Positions 17,911 to 31,373 are shown, numbered from the stretch's first letter. The stretch: 64,000 bases of DNA from Enterobacter soli ATCC BAA-2102 (GCF_001654845.1 NZ_LXES01000026.1:97806-161805), one strand, 5' to 3'. The notes: generated from the sequence alone by a model not told the origin. Made by a program: numbers and translations.

Positions 17911-19311
17911 ATGAAAGCAGATTCTCCCTCATTTGAAGAACAACAGTTTGCGCGTGCGCGGCACCGTATCAGCATCCGACGGCTGCTCAATCGCGACAAG
18001 ACACCGCTGGCTATTTTGCTGGCTGCGGCCGTGGTGGGGACGCTTGCCGGGCTGGCCGGTGTGGCCTTTGAGAAAGCGGTGAATGCCGTCCTCAACTGGC
18101 GCATCGGTACGGTGGCAGGGTATGCAGATAGCAAATGGCTGGTCTGGGTGTGGGCATTTGGTTTGTCTGCCATTTTTGCCATGGCAGGTTATTTTCTGGT
18201 ACGCAAATTTGCGCCAGAGGCCGGTGGCTCGGGGATCCCGGAAATTGAAGGGGCACTTGAAGAGCTGCGCCCGGTGCGCTGGTGGCGGGTGATCCCGGTT
18301 AAATTTATCGGCGGTATGGGCACCCTGGGGGCCGGAATGGTGCTCGGACGAGAGGGGCCAACGGTGCAGCTCGGCGGAAACGTCGGGCGCATGGTGGGTG
18401 ATATGTTCCGGATGCGCAGCGCCGAAGCGCGCCATACGTTGCTGGCAACCGGGGCTGCGGCCGGGCTTTCCGCGGCGTTCAATGCGCCGCTGGCGGGGAT
18501 CCTGTTCATTATTGAAGAGATGCGCGCCCAGTTTCGCTACAACCTGATCTCAATTAAAGCGGTGTTTACTGGCGTCATTATGTCGAGCATTGTCTTTCGC
18601 ATTTTTAATGGCGAAGGCGCGGTGATTGAGGTGGGTAAACTCACCAATGCCCCAGTGAATACCCTGTGGCTCTATCTGGTGCTCGGCATGGTGTTTGGTG
18701 TTGTCGGCCCTCTGTTTAACACCCTTATCTTACGTGCCCAGGATATGTTCCAGCGTATTCACGGCGGGAATACGACCAAATGGGTTCTGGTGGGCGGTCT
18801 GCTCGGCGGGATGTGCGGCATCCTCGGCGTGATTGAGCCTAATGCGGCTGGTGGCGGTTTTGGCCTGATCCCCATAGCGGCGGCGGGTAATTTCAGTGTT
18901 GGTCTGCTGCTGTTTATGTTTATTTCACGCGTGATCACCACGGTTCTCTGCTTCTCTTCCGGTGCACCGGGGGGCATTTTTGCGCCAATGCTGGCGCTCG
19001 GTACGTTGCTTGGGACGGCTTTTGGCTCCGCCGCTGCCGTGGGATTCCCGGCGTATCACCTTGATGCGGGAACATTCGCGATTGCCGGAATGGGGGCGCT
19101 GCTCGCCGCCTCCCTGCGCGCACCGCTGACCGGGATCGTGCTGGTTCTGGAAATGACAGACAATTACCAGCTCATTTTGCCAATGATCATTACCTGTCTC
19201 GGGGCGACACTATTAGCCCAATTCCTGGGTGGAAAACCGCTATACTCCACCATTCTTGCTCGTACCCTGGCAAAACAAGAGGCTGAACAGGCCTTGAAGC
19301 AGAATACTTGA
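17911..19311 (+). CDS. clcA: H+/Cl- exchange transporter ClcA
   Basis: Inner-membrane CLC-family 2 Cl-/1 H+ antiporter contributing to extreme acid resistance. It is 466 aa (E. coli 473). The chloride-path motifs GSGIPE, GREGPT (gating Glu, near residue 148) and the Tyr in GKPLYS are present, as is the internal proton Glu in [12 protein letters not shown]. The cytoplasmic N-terminus differs from E. coli and the C-terminal tail is shorter. It is read divergently from hemL and followed by erpA after 86 bp. Confidence 0.96.
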   Translation: MKADSPSFEEQQFARARHRISIRRLLNRDKTPLAILLAAAVVGTLAGLAGVAFEKAVNAVLNWRIGTVAGYADSKWLVWVWAFGLSAIFAMAGYFLVRKFAPEAGGSGIPEIEGALEELRPVRWWRVIPVKFIGGMGTLGAGMVLGREGPTVQLGGNVGRMVGDMFRMRSAEARHTLLATGAAAGLSAAFNAPLAGILFIIEEMRAQFRYNLISIKAVFTGVIMSSIVFRIFNGEGAVIEVGKLTNAPVNTLWLYLVLGMVFGVVGPLFNTLILRAQDMFQRIHGGNTTKWVLVGGLLGGMCGILGVIEPNAAGGGFGLIPIAAAGNFSVGLLLFMFISRVITTVLCFSSGAPGGIFAPMLALGTLLGTAFGSAAAVGFPAYHLDAGTFAIAGMGALLAASLRAPLTGIVLVLEMTDNYQLILPMIITCLGATLLAQFLGGKPLYSTILARTLAKQEAEQALKQNT

Positions 19312-19397
19312 ATGAATTACCAGGGTATTAGATAATGAAAAAAAGAATTGGGTGATTTTTGCCCAATCGCAGTAAGCAGTATTCATGGGAGCATAAG

Positions 19398-19745
19398 ATG
19401 AGTGATGACGTAGTCGCTGTGCCGCTGGAATTTACCGAAGCCGCAGCCAACAAAGTGAAAACCCTGATTGCCGACGAAGACAATCCGGATCTGAAACTGC
19501 GTGTATATATTACCGGTGGCGGCTGTAGCGGCTTCCAGTATGGTTTTACCTTTGACGACCAGGTTAACGATGGTGATATGACTATCGAGAAACAGGGCGT
19601 TGCGCTGGTGGTTGACCCGATGAGCCTGCAATATCTGGTGGGCGGTGCGGTTGATTACAGCGAAGGTCTGGAAGGTTCGCGCTTTGTGGTCACCAACCCG
19701 AACGCGACAAGCACCTGTGGGTGTGGTTCTTCTTTCAGTATCTGA
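19398..19745 (+). CDS. erpA: Iron-sulfur cluster insertion protein ErpA
   Basis: A-type carrier that delivers [4Fe-4S] clusters to apo-enzymes, including IspG/IspH of the isoprenoid pathway. It is 115 aa from ATG 19398 ([14 protein letters not shown]); an in-frame upstream start at 19359 adds an unconserved leader. The three cluster-binding Cys are in [11 protein letters not shown] and [11 protein letters not shown] strong bidirectional terminator follows. Confidence 0.97.
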   Translation: MSDDVVAVPLEFTEAAANKVKTLIADEDNPDLKLRVYITGGGCSGFQYGFTFDDQVNDGDMTIEKQGVALVVDPMSLQYLVGGAVDYSEGLEGSRFVVTNPNATSTCGCGSSFSI

Positions 19746-19750
19746 CACGA

Positions 19751-19778
19751 AAAACGGTAACCCTTGGGTTACCGTTTT
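19751..19778. terminator. Bidirectional terminator, erpA / yadS
   Basis: AAAACGGTAACCC (19751-19763), TT loop, GGGTTACCGTTTT (19766-19778). The perfect 13-bp stem with A and T flanks serves both convergent genes. Confidence 0.93.
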
Positions 19779-19782
19779 GCTT

Positions 19783-20406
19783 TTACCTTCCGTTATCATC
19801 CAGCGCAAAGGTTGGCAATTTAAGGTGCCAGCGTATCGCCGCTAAACGTATCCCCAGCGTCACCACCATCCCCAGCATGGCTGAGATTTCCAGCGGTAAA
19901 GCAAAGGTGTAGTAGGCTGTGGCGTGAACAATTCCGCCAGCAATACAGGCTGTTGCGTAGATTTCTGTTCGCAGGATCATCGGGACTTCACGTGCCAGAA
20001 TGTCGCGGATGATCCCGCCACCGACGCCCGTTAAAACGCCCATGCAGATGGCGACCATTGGCCCCGTGCCCGCGTTGAAGGCTTTGTTAACGCCAATGCC
20101 GACAAACACCGCAAGACCCACGGCATCCAGTACCGGTAGTATCCATTTAGGCAGCCTGCGCGGCTGGCGCACCAGCACAATGGTGAGCAGGCAGGTGACC
20201 ATCGCCACCACCAGATCGGTCGGATCCTTTACCCAAAATACCGGACCATTTGCCAGTGCCATATCGCGGATCGTTCCTCCGCCGACGGCCGTCACCACGC
20301 CCAATACCAGCACGCCAAACGGATCCATGCGTAATTTCCCGGCCAGCAGAACGCCGGAGATAGCAAAAACGGCTGTGCCAAGAATATCCAGCCAATACAC
20401 GAGCAT
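19783..20406 (-). CDS. yadS: TRIC-type cation channel family membrane protein YadS
   Basis: A 207-aa inner-membrane protein made of two UPF0126/TRIC repeats, each with three helices and a Gly-rich GGGTIRD or GGGIIRD motif (around residues 42-48 and 128-134). Bacterial relatives form trimeric monovalent-cation channels; the physiological role of YadS is not established. It lies 36 bp after btuF and is probably the last gene of an mtnN-btuF-yadS unit. Confidence 0.93.
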   Translation of the reverse strand: MLVYWLDILGTAVFAISGVLLAGKLRMDPFGVLVLGVVTAVGGGTIRDMALANGPVFWVKDPTDLVVAMVTCLLTIVLVRQPRRLPKWILPVLDAVGLAVFVGIGVNKAFNAGTGPMVAICMGVLTGVGGGIIRDILAREVPMILRTEIYATACIAGGIVHATAYYTFALPLEISAMLGMVVTLGIRLAAIRWHLKLPTFALDDNGR

Positions 20407-20442
20407 CGTTAAATCCTCGAAATGATCAGGTCTACATCTACG

Positions 20443-21243
20443 TTAATGACTCTGTGCCAGTGCGGCGCAGAGCTGTTTTGCGGCGAGGATAATACGCGGG
20501 CTGGCGCGTTCAAACCAGTCACTGTTGAGTGGTATCACCGGTATTTTTAACTGGCCCTGCCAGAATTGTTCAACTTTAGGAATTTCGCTTGCACTTCCGA
20601 CCACCACAATCGCCTGCGGCTGCCGCGCCAGGACCTGTTCCCGGCTGACCTGCGGCCAGGGCACCCGGCTCGCAGCAAAGATATTTTCACCGCCACACAC
20701 TTCCAGCACCTGATTCTGGATAGAGCCTTGTCCGGTGGTAAACAGCGGCTGGCTGCCAAATTGCAGGAAGACGCGCTTTTTCGTGGTGGTATCGTATTTC
20801 GCTTTTAATGCCGCATAGTCGCGAAGCATGTTTTGTGCGGCAAGCTCAGCTTTTTGCGGCGCAGGGCTATAAGGCGCCAGGTCGCGCAGCGCCTGAGCAA
20901 CCTGCTCAATGCTGACCGCATCAATCCACATGACCTTAATCCCCAGCGAGCTCAACTGATTGACTTGCCGCTCTGCATTACCCCCGCGCCAGGCCAGTAC
21001 CACGTCTGGCTTAAGCGCCACAATGCGTTCAAGGTTCATACCTTGCCATGTCGAGACTTGCTCGATGCCTGCGGCCTGTGGCGGATAATCCGAAAAACTG
21101 CTTACGCCAATGGGCGTGATCCCGGCCGCAAAAGCCAGTTCAGTATTGGCGGGGGAGAGGGTAATCACGCGCGGCACAGCATAAAGCCATACTGGTGCGA
21201 GCAGAAGCAGGGCGCCCAGCGCCCTGAGGGCGTGCTTACCCAC
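20443..21243 (-). CDS. btuF: Vitamin B12 periplasmic binding protein BtuF
   Basis: Binds cobalamin in the periplasm and delivers it to BtuCD. It is 266 aa, with a signal peptide ending near WLYA. The class III binding protein fold shows [35 protein letters not shown] and [11 protein letters not shown]. The start codon overlaps the last bases of mtnN (8 bp), so translation is coupled. The neighbour MtnN recycles methyl-thio nucleosides; the shared transcription may link cobalamin and methionine metabolism (inference). Confidence 0.96.
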   Translation of the reverse strand: MGKHALRALGALLLLAPVWLYAVPRVITLSPANTELAFAAGITPIGVSSFSDYPPQAAGIEQVSTWQGMNLERIVALKPDVVLAWRGGNAERQVNQLSSLGIKVMWIDAVSIEQVAQALRDLAPYSPAPQKAELAAQNMLRDYAALKAKYDTTTKKRVFLQFGSQPLFTTGQGSIQNQVLEVCGGENIFAASRVPWPQVSREQVLARQPQAIVVVGSASEIPKVEQFWQGQLKIPVIPLNSDWFERASPRIILAAKQLCAALAQSH

Positions 21244-21934
21244 GTGCCAGTTTCTGCACCAGGGTTTCTACCATCACGGTAGACTGTTTTGCTGCAACGG
21301 CCAGGAACTCGTCAAAGCTCAGGTGAGACTGCTGATCTGCAACGTCGGAAATGGCGCGAACCACCACGAACGGGACGCTGAAGTTATGACATACGTGCGC
21401 AATGGCAGTGGCTTCCATCTCAACGGCAACCGCCTGCGGGAAGTTGTGACGAATTTTCGCCAGACCCACGGAACCGTTGATGAACGCATCACCGCTGACA
21501 ATCAGACCGCGCACGGCGTTGAGGTTCAGTTCGGCAATGCAGCTTTCTGCTGCGGCAATCAGTTTGTCATCCGCTTTAAAACCTGCCGGGCAACCCGGAA
21601 GCTGGCCATATTCATAACCAAACGCAGTAACGTCGGCATCGTGGTAACGCGCTTCATCGGATACTACGATATCACCCACTTTCAGCGTTGGCGCCAGGCC
21701 ACCCGCAGAGCCGGTGTTAATGATGACATCTGGCTTGCAGCGTTCCAGCAACAGCGTTGCGCCAAGCGCAGCAGCAACTTTACCGATGCCTGATTTCAGC
21801 AGAGCAACCTCAACACCATTCAGCTGGCCGGTATAGATCTCACAACCACCCAGAGAGAGGGTCTGACGGTTCTCAATTTTGTCACGCAGCAGCGTAACTT
21901 CTTCTTCCATTGCACCAATAATGCCGATTTTCAT
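21236..21934 (-). CDS. mtnN: 5'-methylthioadenosine/S-adenosylhomocysteine nucleosidase
   Basis: Cleaves methylthioadenosine, S-adenosylhomocysteine and 5'-deoxyadenosine to adenine plus the thioribose or ribose product, feeding methionine salvage and autoinducer-2 synthesis. It is 232 aa, the family length. The catalytic residues match: Glu12 (MEEEVTLL), the Glu in [10 protein letters not shown] and the Asp in AISDVADQ. It is first in the minus-strand mtnN-btuF-yadS run and divergent from dgt over 83 bp. The symbols pfs and mtn are synonyms. Confidence 0.97.
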   Translation of the reverse strand: MKIGIIGAMEEEVTLLRDKIENRQTLSLGGCEIYTGQLNGVEVALLKSGIGKVAAALGATLLLERCKPDVIINTGSAGGLAPTLKVGDIVVSDEARYHDADVTAFGYEYGQLPGCPAGFKADDKLIAAAESCIAELNLNAVRGLIVSGDAFINGSVGLAKIRHNFPQAVAVEMEATAIAHVCHNFSVPFVVVRAISDVADQQSHLSFDEFLAVAAKQSTVMVETLVQKLARG

Positions 21935-22017
21935 AGATTTACTCGCGATGTGCCTTGTTAAGATGCATAGTCTATCATGGGCTTTAGTGGAAGCGCATTT
22001 CTCACGCGGGGGAGCAC

Positions 22018-23532
22018 ATGGCGCAGATCGATTTTCGCACCAAAATTAACTGGCATCGCCGTTTCCGTTCTCCGCAGGGAGACAAGAGTGAGCACGAAAT
22101 CCTGCGCATTTTTGAAAGCGATCGCGGACGCATCATTAACTCGCCTGCGATACGTCGTTTACAGCAAAAAACGCAGGTATTTCCGCTTGAGCGTAACGCC
22201 GCGGTGCGTACGCGCTTAACCCATTCCATGGAAGTTCAGCAGGTGGGCCGCTACATTGCCAAAGAGATTTTAAGCCGTCTCAAAGAGCAGCGCTTGCTGG
22301 AAACATACGGTCTTGATGAGTTGACCGGCCCGTTTGAAAGCATCGTCGAGATGGCCTGCCTGATGCACGATATCGGGAATCCACCTTTTGGCCATTTTGG
22401 CGAGGCTGCCATTAATGACTGGTTCAAACAGCGGCTTTTCCCTTCTGACGCCATCAGCCAGCCGCTAAGCGATGACCGCTGTGTTGTCCGGGACCTGCGT
22501 TTGCGGGAGGGCGAGGAAGCGCTTAACGAGCTGCGACGTAAAGTTCGCCAGGATCTGTGCCACTTTGAAGGAAATGCCCAGGGCATCCGGCTGGTGCATA
22601 CCCTGATGCGCATGAACCTGACCTGGGCGCAGGTGGGATGCATCCTTAAATATACGCGTCCGGCATGGTGGATGGGTGAACCCCCGGCATCACACAGTTA
22701 TTTGATGAAAAAGCCGGGCTATTATTTATCCGAAGAAGTTTATATTGAACGGCTGCGTAAAGAACTTTTACTGACGCCGAATGGCCGTTTCCCATTGACC
22801 TGGATTATGGAGGCCGCAGACGATATTTCCTATTGTGTTGCTGACCTCGAAGATGCCGTTGAGAAAAGAATATTCAGCGTTGAGGAGCTTTATCAGCATC
22901 TTTATGAAGCCTGGGGAAAACACGAAAAAGGGTCTTTGTTTGCTCAGGTTGTCGAAAATGCATGGGAAAAATCACGCTCAAATTCACTGAGTCGCAGTAC
23001 AGAAGATCAGTTCTTTATGTATTTGCGGGTCAATACATTAAATAAATTGGTTCCCTACGCGGCCTCGCGCTTTATTGATAACCTGCCGCTGATTTTTAGC
23101 GGAGAATTCAATCACGCGTTGCTGGAAGATGATAGTGGTTTTAGCCAACTTCTTGAGTTATATAAGAATGTGGCCATGCGCCATGTCTTTAGTCATCCCG
23201 ATGTTGAGCAGCTCGAGTTGCAGGGGTACCGGGTGATAAGCGGTTTGCTGGAAATTTATCGGCCATTGCTACAATTATCGGTCGACGAATTTAGCGAGTT
23301 GGTGGAAAAAGAACGCGTGCGCCGCTTACCGATTGAATCCCGGTTGTACCATAAACTCTCGACCCGGCATCGTCTTGCTTACGTTGAGGCGATTAGCAAG
23401 ATTGACCGCCATTCTGTCCAGTGGCCGGTGCTGGAATATTATTATCGCTGCCGCCTTATTCAGGACTATATCAGCGGGATGACGGATTTGTATGCCTGGG
23501 ATGAATACCGCAAGCTGATGGCGGTTGAATAA
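22018..23532 (+). CDS. dgt: Deoxyguanosinetriphosphate triphosphohydrolase Dgt
   Basis: Hydrolyses dGTP to deoxyguanosine and triphosphate; a hexameric HD-domain enzyme. It is 504 aa (E. coli 505), starting [16 protein letters not shown] after a GGGGGAGC ribosome site. HD-domain metal ligands are the His in RLTHSMEV and the His-Asp in [16 protein letters not shown]; a further Asp lies in [15 protein letters not shown]. Base composition drops slightly in the second half, as in other enterobacterial dgt genes. It stands alone between mtnN and degP. Confidence 0.96.
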   Translation: MAQIDFRTKINWHRRFRSPQGDKSEHEILRIFESDRGRIINSPAIRRLQQKTQVFPLERNAAVRTRLTHSMEVQQVGRYIAKEILSRLKEQRLLETYGLDELTGPFESIVEMACLMHDIGNPPFGHFGEAAINDWFKQRLFPSDAISQPLSDDRCVVRDLRLREGEEALNELRRKVRQDLCHFEGNAQGIRLVHTLMRMNLTWAQVGCILKYTRPAWWMGEPPASHSYLMKKPGYYLSEEVYIERLRKELLLTPNGRFPLTWIMEAADDISYCVADLEDAVEKRIFSVEELYQHLYEAWGKHEKGSLFAQVVENAWEKSRSNSLSRSTEDQFFMYLRVNTLNKLVPYAASRFIDNLPLIFSGEFNHALLEDDSGFSQLLELYKNVAMRHVFSHPDVEQLELQGYRVISGLLEIYRPLLQLSVDEFSELVEKERVRRLPIESRLYHKLSTRHRLAYVEAISKIDRHSVQWPVLEYYYRCRLIQDYISGMTDLYAWDEYRKLMAVE

Positions 23533-23540
23533 TTTCGGAG

Positions 23541-23620
23541 TTTTGTAAAGACGACCAATAAATTTTTACTTTTTCCATAAACTTAATCCCGGAACTAAGC
23601 GGTATAAAACGAATCTGAGT
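23541..23620 (+). promoter_or_regulatory. degP promoter region: CpxR-like site and sigma-E promoter
   Basis: GGAACT (23591-23596) and TCTGA (23614-23618) with the AT-rich spacer between them closely match the known E. coli degP sigma-E promoter. Upstream, TTTTGTAAAG (23541-23550) and TTTTTAC (about 23563-23569) match the region of the E. coli CpxR site. This supports induction of degP by both envelope-stress systems. Confidence 0.85.
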
Positions 23621-23663
23621 TACACAGCAATTCTGCGTTATCTGTAAATCGAGATTGAGAAAT

Positions 23664-25109
23664 ATGAAAAAAACCACATTAGCAATGAGTGCACTGGCTC
23701 TGAGTTTAGGTTTAGCGCTGTCCCCTCTGTCTGCTTTTGCAGCCGAGACAGCGTCGTCGGCAGCAACCGCGCAGCAGATGCCAAGCCTGGCACCGATGCT
23801 CGAAAAAGTGATGCCATCGGTGGTGAGTATTAACGTTGAGGGCAGCACGACCGTCAACACGCCGCGGATGCCGCGTAACTTCCAGCAGTTCTTTGGCGAT
23901 AACTCGCCGTTCTGCCAGGACGGTTCGCCGTTCCAGAGCTCCCCGTTCTGTCAGGGGGGTGGCGCAGGCGATGACAGCCAGGGCGGTAATGGCGGTGGCC
24001 AGCAACAGAAATTCATGGCGCTTGGATCCGGCGTAATTATTGACGCAGCAAAAGGCTATGTCGTCACCAACAACCACGTGGTTGATAACGCCAATAGCAT
24101 CAAAGTTCAGCTGAGCGATGGCCGCAAGTTTGACGCGAAAGTCGTGGGTAAAGATCCGCGTTCTGACATCGCGCTGATCCAGATTCAGGATCCGAAAAAC
24201 CTGACGGCGATTAAAATTGCCGACTCCGATGCCCTGCGCGTAGGCGATTACACCGTGGCCATCGGTAACCCGTTCGGTCTGGGTGAAACCGTGACCTCCG
24301 GTATTGTCTCCGCCCTCGGTCGTAGCGGCCTGAATGCAGAGAACTACGAGAACTTTATCCAGACAGATGCGGCTATCAACCGTGGTAACTCTGGTGGTGC
24401 GCTGGTTAACCTTAATGGTGAGCTGATTGGTATCAACACCGCGATTCTGGCACCAGACGGCGGTAACATCGGTATCGGCTTTGCTATCCCAAGCAACATG
24501 GTGAAAAACCTGACCGCTCAGATGGTGCAGTATGGCCAGGTGAAACGCGGTGAACTGGGTATCCTGGGGACCGAGCTGAACTCTGAGCTGGCAAAAGCGA
24601 TGAAAGTGGATGCTCAGCGCGGTGCATTCGTAAGCCAGGTGATGCCGAACTCGTCCGCCGCGAAAGCGGGTATCAAGGCGGGTGATGTCATTACCTCCCT
24701 GAACGGGAAACCTATCAGCAGCTTCGCCGCACTGCGTGCAGAGGTGGGTTCTATGCCGGTGGGCAGCAAAATCACCCTCGGCCTGCTGCGTGATGGCAAG
24801 CCTGTAAACGTAAGCCTTGAGTTGCAGCAGAGCAGTCAGAACCAGGTTGACTCCAGTACCATCTTCAGCGGCATTGAAGGCGCAGAGATGAGCAACAAGG
24901 GCGAGGATAAAGGTGTGGTGGTGAACAACGTGAAAGCGAATTCACCGGCTGCCCGTATCGGCCTGAAAAAGGGTGATGTGATCATGGGTGCGAACCAGCA
25001 GCCAGTGAAAAACATCGCTGAATTGCGCAAAATTCTCGACAGCAAACCATCAGTGCTGGCGTTGAACATCCAGCGTGGCGACTCCTCACTCTATCTGCTG
25101 ATGCAGTAA
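23664..25109 (+). CDS. degP: Periplasmic serine protease/chaperone DegP
   Basis: Periplasmic HtrA-family protease and chaperone that degrades or refolds misfolded envelope proteins, forming oligomeric cages. It is 481 aa from ATG 23664 (MKKTTLAMSALALS); ATG 23655 is also in frame but not conserved. The signal peptide ends at SAFA. The catalytic triad is His138 (TNNHVVD), the Asp in RSDIALIQ and the Ser in GNSGGAL; two PDZ domains follow and the C-terminus is SLYLLMQ. The Gly-rich LA-loop region with its Cys pair (SPFCQ...SPFCQ) carries about seven extra residues (AGDDSQ region) relative to E. coli. A terminator follows. Confidence 0.97.
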   Translation: MKKTTLAMSALALSLGLALSPLSAFAAETASSAATAQQMPSLAPMLEKVMPSVVSINVEGSTTVNTPRMPRNFQQFFGDNSPFCQDGSPFQSSPFCQGGGAGDDSQGGNGGGQQQKFMALGSGVIIDAAKGYVVTNNHVVDNANSIKVQLSDGRKFDAKVVGKDPRSDIALIQIQDPKNLTAIKIADSDALRVGDYTVAIGNPFGLGETVTSGIVSALGRSGLNAENYENFIQTDAAINRGNSGGALVNLNGELIGINTAILAPDGGNIGIGFAIPSNMVKNLTAQMVQYGQVKRGELGILGTELNSELAKAMKVDAQRGAFVSQVMPNSSAAKAGIKAGDVITSLNGKPISSFAALRAEVGSMPVGSKITLGLLRDGKPVNVSLELQQSSQNQVDSSTIFSGIEGAEMSNKGEDKGVVVNNVKANSPAARIGLKKGDVIMGANQQPVKNIAELRKILDSKPSVLALNIQRGDSSLYLLMQ

Positions 25110-25122
25110 TCCCGCCCAGGCT

Positions 25123-25150
25123 CCTGCTCGTTGCTGAGCAGGGGCTTTTT
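25123..25150 (+). terminator. Rho-independent terminator after degP
   Basis: CCTGCTC (25123-25129), a 6-nt loop, GAGCAGG (25136-25142), then GGCTTTTT. Confidence 0.88.
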
Positions 25151-25195
25151 CGTTTCTGTGACCCTTTCCACAAGTCCATACTTATTCCCCTGACT

Positions 25196-25211
25196 TTGTG
25201 CATTCGCACAA
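25196..25211. repeat. Perfect inverted repeat upstream of cdaR (candidate operator)
   Basis: TTGTGC-ATTC-GCACAA is a perfect 6+6 dyad with a 4-bp centre, 53 bp before the cdaR start. The position suits an autoregulatory operator of the sugar-diacid regulator CdaR or another factor. The assignment to CdaR is inference. Confidence 0.5.
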
Positions 25212-25264
25212 TGCGACAGCGATTGAACTCCCCTATGCTTGAGCTCTGCTCACAGGAGGGTTAC

Positions 25265-26422
25265 ATGGCTGGCTGGCATCTTGATACCAAAATGGCGCAG
25301 GATATCGTGGCGCGTACCATGCGCATCATCGATACCAATATCAACGTAATGGATGCCCGTGGGCGCATTATCGGCAGTGGCGATCGCGAGCGCATTGGGG
25401 AATTGCACGAAGGTGCGCTGTTGGTGCTCTCTCAGGGGCGCGTGGTGGATATCGACGATGCGGTGGCGAAACATCTCCATGGCGTACGGCAGGGCATTAA
25501 CTTACCGCTGCGACTTGAAGGCGAAATTGTCGGGGTGATCGGCCTGACCGGGGAGCCGGAATCTCTGCGTAAATATGGCGAGCTGGTCTGCATGACGGCA
25601 GAAATGATGCTTGAACAGTCGCGCCTGATGCACCTGCTGGCGCAGGACAGCCGGTTGCGCGAAGAGCTGGTTATGAATCTTATCCAGGCAGAAGAGCACA
25701 CTCCTGCACTCAGCGAGTGGGCGCAGCGTCTGGGTATCGATCTTAATCAGCCGCGCGTAGTGGCGGTGATTGAAGTGGACAGCGGTCAGCTTGGCGTGGA
25801 CAGCGCGATGGCGGAGCTACAGCAACTGCAAAATGCGCTGGCAACACCAGAGCGCAACAACCTGGTGGCGATTGTTTCTCTGACCGAGATGGTGGTGCTC
25901 AAACCCGCACTCAATCAGTTTGGGCGCTGGGACGCCGAAGATCACCGTCGCCGGGTTGATCAGCTTATCGCGCGGATGAAAGAGAACGGCCAGCTTCGTT
26001 TTCGCGTTGCGCTGGGGAACTACTTTACCGGACCGGGCAGCATTGCCCGCTCCTGGCGAACCGCGCGCACTACTATGATGGTGGGCAAGCAACGGATGCC
26101 CGAGAGCCGTAGCTACTTCTATCAGGATCTGATGCTACCCGTTCTGCTCGACAGCCTGCGAGGTGGCTGGCAGGCCAATGAACTGGCGCGCCCGTTAGTA
26201 CGACTGAAAGCAATGGATAACAACGGCTTGCTGCGGCGTACATTGCAGGCGTGGTTTCGCCATAACGTGCAGCCTCTGGCTACATCGAAAGCGCTGTTTA
26301 TTCACCGTAATACGCTGGAATACCGGCTTAACCGGATCTCGGAACTGACGGGGCTGGATCTGGGGAATTTCGATGACAGGCTGTTGTTGTATGTGGCGTT
26401 GCAGCTGGATGAGCAGAGATAA
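25265..26422 (+). CDS. cdaR: Carbohydrate diacid transcriptional regulator CdaR
   Basis: Transcription activator of glucarate, galactarate and glycerate utilisation genes in E. coli. It is 385 aa from ATG 25265 (MAGWHLDTKMAQ), preceded by an excellent ribosome site (CAGGAGGG); the frame is open back to 25196, but that part contains the upstream dyad and is unconserved. An N-terminal diacid-recognition domain (about 1-135) is followed by a GGDEF-like middle and a C-terminal PucR-type helix-turn-helix (HRNTLEYRLNRISELTGLDL). It converges on yaeH across a palindromic repeat. Confidence 0.95.
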   Translation: MAGWHLDTKMAQDIVARTMRIIDTNINVMDARGRIIGSGDRERIGELHEGALLVLSQGRVVDIDDAVAKHLHGVRQGINLPLRLEGEIVGVIGLTGEPESLRKYGELVCMTAEMMLEQSRLMHLLAQDSRLREELVMNLIQAEEHTPALSEWAQRLGIDLNQPRVVAVIEVDSGQLGVDSAMAELQQLQNALATPERNNLVAIVSLTEMVVLKPALNQFGRWDAEDHRRRVDQLIARMKENGQLRFRVALGNYFTGPGSIARSWRTARTTMMVGKQRMPESRSYFYQDLMLPVLLDSLRGGWQANELARPLVRLKAMDNNGLLRRTLQAWFRHNVQPLATSKALFIHRNTLEYRLNRISELTGLDLGNFDDRLLLYVALQLDEQR

Positions 26423-26429
26423 AGGGTTT

Positions 26430-26477
26430 CACCCTCTCCCTGTGGGAGAGGGCCGGGGTGAGGGCATCAGGCCGCAC
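26430..26477 (-). repeat. Palindromic intergenic element, copy 3 (cdaR / yaeH)
   Basis: Third copy of the element. The stem CCCTCTCCC (26432-26440) / GGGAGAGGG (26444-26452) has a 3-nt loop. On the minus strand it starts GTGCGGCCTGATGCCC 5 nt after the yaeH stop, the same arrangement as after hrpB and fhuB. Confidence 0.85.
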
Positions 26478-26482
26478 CCAAC

Positions 26483-26872
26483 TTATTTATTGCGAGTTAA
26501 TTTCTCAAGATCCGCTTCAATTTCGCTGATCTTGTTGGTAACAACGCTTTCCAGATGACGCAGGTCATCAAGGATCTTACGTTTGAGATCGACTTCGGTG
26601 CGATCGCGCTGGCAGATCTGATCGAGTTCATCGATCACATAGCGCAGGTTCGGGCTAATTTCCTGAACCTCTTTGTATCCCTGACCGATGCCATCGGCAA
26701 CGACGGTCTTACGCTGGCGTGGGTATTTAAACTTCACGCTCTTGGCGAAAAACTCTCCTTTGTCCTTGTGAAAATAGATTTTCAAAATATCGTTATTGGC
26801 TTCCTGACGGAGGCTGTAACGATCAATTTCATCAGGATTGGTAATGCCCAGACTTTTCAGATTATCGTACAT
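26483..26872 (-). CDS. yaeH: DUF3461 family protein YaeH
   Basis: Conserved 129-aa cytoplasmic protein of unknown function (E. coli YaeH, 128 aa). Charged and mostly helical; the second half ([17 protein letters not shown]...[12 protein letters not shown]) looks like a coiled coil. No catalytic motif is visible. In E. coli yaeI lies between yaeH and dapD; here only 111 bp containing a terminator separate them. Confidence 0.92.
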   Translation of the reverse strand: MYDNLKSLGITNPDEIDRYSLRQEANNDILKIYFHKDKGEFFAKSVKFKYPRQRKTVVADGIGQGYKEVQEISPNLRYVIDELDQICQRDRTEVDLKRKILDDLRHLESVVTNKISEIEADLEKLTRNK

Positions 26873-26944
26873 AGCGGTACCCTTGATCTCAACATAACCT
26901 TTGAATAATTAACGAAAAAATCTATTTTCGCCACCCTCAGATAC

Positions 26945-26973
26945 AAAAAAAGCGGGGTCGCCCCCGCTTTTTG
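26945..26973 (-). terminator. Rho-independent terminator after dapD
   Basis: AAAGCGGGG (26949-26957) pairs with CCCCGCTTT (26962-26970). On the minus strand the stem is followed by a T run, ending the dapD transcript. Confidence 0.9.
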
Positions 26974-26983
26974 TTATACCCGA

Positions 26984-27808
26984 TTAATCGATGGTGCGCA
27001 GCAGTTCATTGATACCTACTTTGCCGCGCGTTTTCGCATCGACTTTCTTCACGATAACCGCACAGTACAGGCTGTATTTGCCATCTTTTGACGGCAGGTT
27101 ACCGGAAACAACCACGGAGCCTGCTGGTACGCGGCCGTAATGTACTTCGCCGGTTTCACGGTCATAAATACGGGTGCTCTGGCCGATGTAAACGCCCATG
27201 GAGATAACAGAGCCTTCTTCCACGATAACGCCTTCAACCACTTCAGAGCGTGCGCCGATGAAGCAGTTGTCTTCGATGATGGTTGGGTTCGCCTGGAGCG
27301 GCTCCAGAACGCCACCGATACCCACGCCGCCAGACAGGTGGACGTTTTTACCGATCTGCGCGCAAGAACCTACTGTCGCCCAGGTATCCACCATAGTGCC
27401 TTCGTCAACGTAAGCACCGATGTTCACGTAGGATGGCATCAGCACGGTGTTGCGAGCGATGAATGCGCCCTGACGAACTGCTGCTGGCGGAACCACGCGG
27501 AAACCTTCTTTCTGGAAGCGCGCTTCGTCGTAGTCAGCGAATTTCATCGGGACTTTATCGAAGTAGCGGCTTTCTGCTCCGTCGATAACCTGGTTATCGT
27601 TGATACGGAAAGAGAGCAGCACGGCTTTTTTCAGCCACTGATGAGTTACCCACTGACCGTTGATCTTTTCTGCTACGCGCAGTGCGCCGGAATCCAGCAG
27701 GGAAATCACCTGGTTAACGGCTTCACGGGTAACGGTATCCACATTTGCCGGGGTAATCTCGGCGCGACGCTCAAAAGCGGACTCAATAACGTTCTGTAAC
27801 TGCTGCAT
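26984..27808 (-). CDS. dapD: Tetrahydrodipicolinate N-succinyltransferase DapD
   Basis: Transfers succinyl from succinyl-CoA to tetrahydrodipicolinate in the lysine/diaminopimelate pathway. It is 274 aa. An N-terminal helical domain precedes a left-handed beta-helix of hexapeptide repeats ([20 protein letters not shown] and the turns after it), ending [11 protein letters not shown]. It lies 32 bp after glnD and is probably co-transcribed with it. Confidence 0.97.
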   Translation of the reverse strand: MQQLQNVIESAFERRAEITPANVDTVTREAVNQVISLLDSGALRVAEKINGQWVTHQWLKKAVLLSFRINDNQVIDGAESRYFDKVPMKFADYDEARFQKEGFRVVPPAAVRQGAFIARNTVLMPSYVNIGAYVDEGTMVDTWATVGSCAQIGKNVHLSGGVGIGGVLEPLQANPTIIEDNCFIGARSEVVEGVIVEEGSVISMGVYIGQSTRIYDRETGEVHYGRVPAGSVVVSGNLPSKDGKYSLYCAVIVKKVDAKTRGKVGINELLRTID

Positions 27809-27840
27809 TGTTTACTCTTTCCATTTCACTAAAAAACACG

Positions 27841-31373
<3,533 letters not shown>

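Noticed and set aside
25110..25264. Longer CdaR start at 25196
   Set aside because: The extra 23 residues overlap the palindrome and promoter region and are not conserved, while ATG 25265 has an ideal ribosome site and gives the known 385-residue length.
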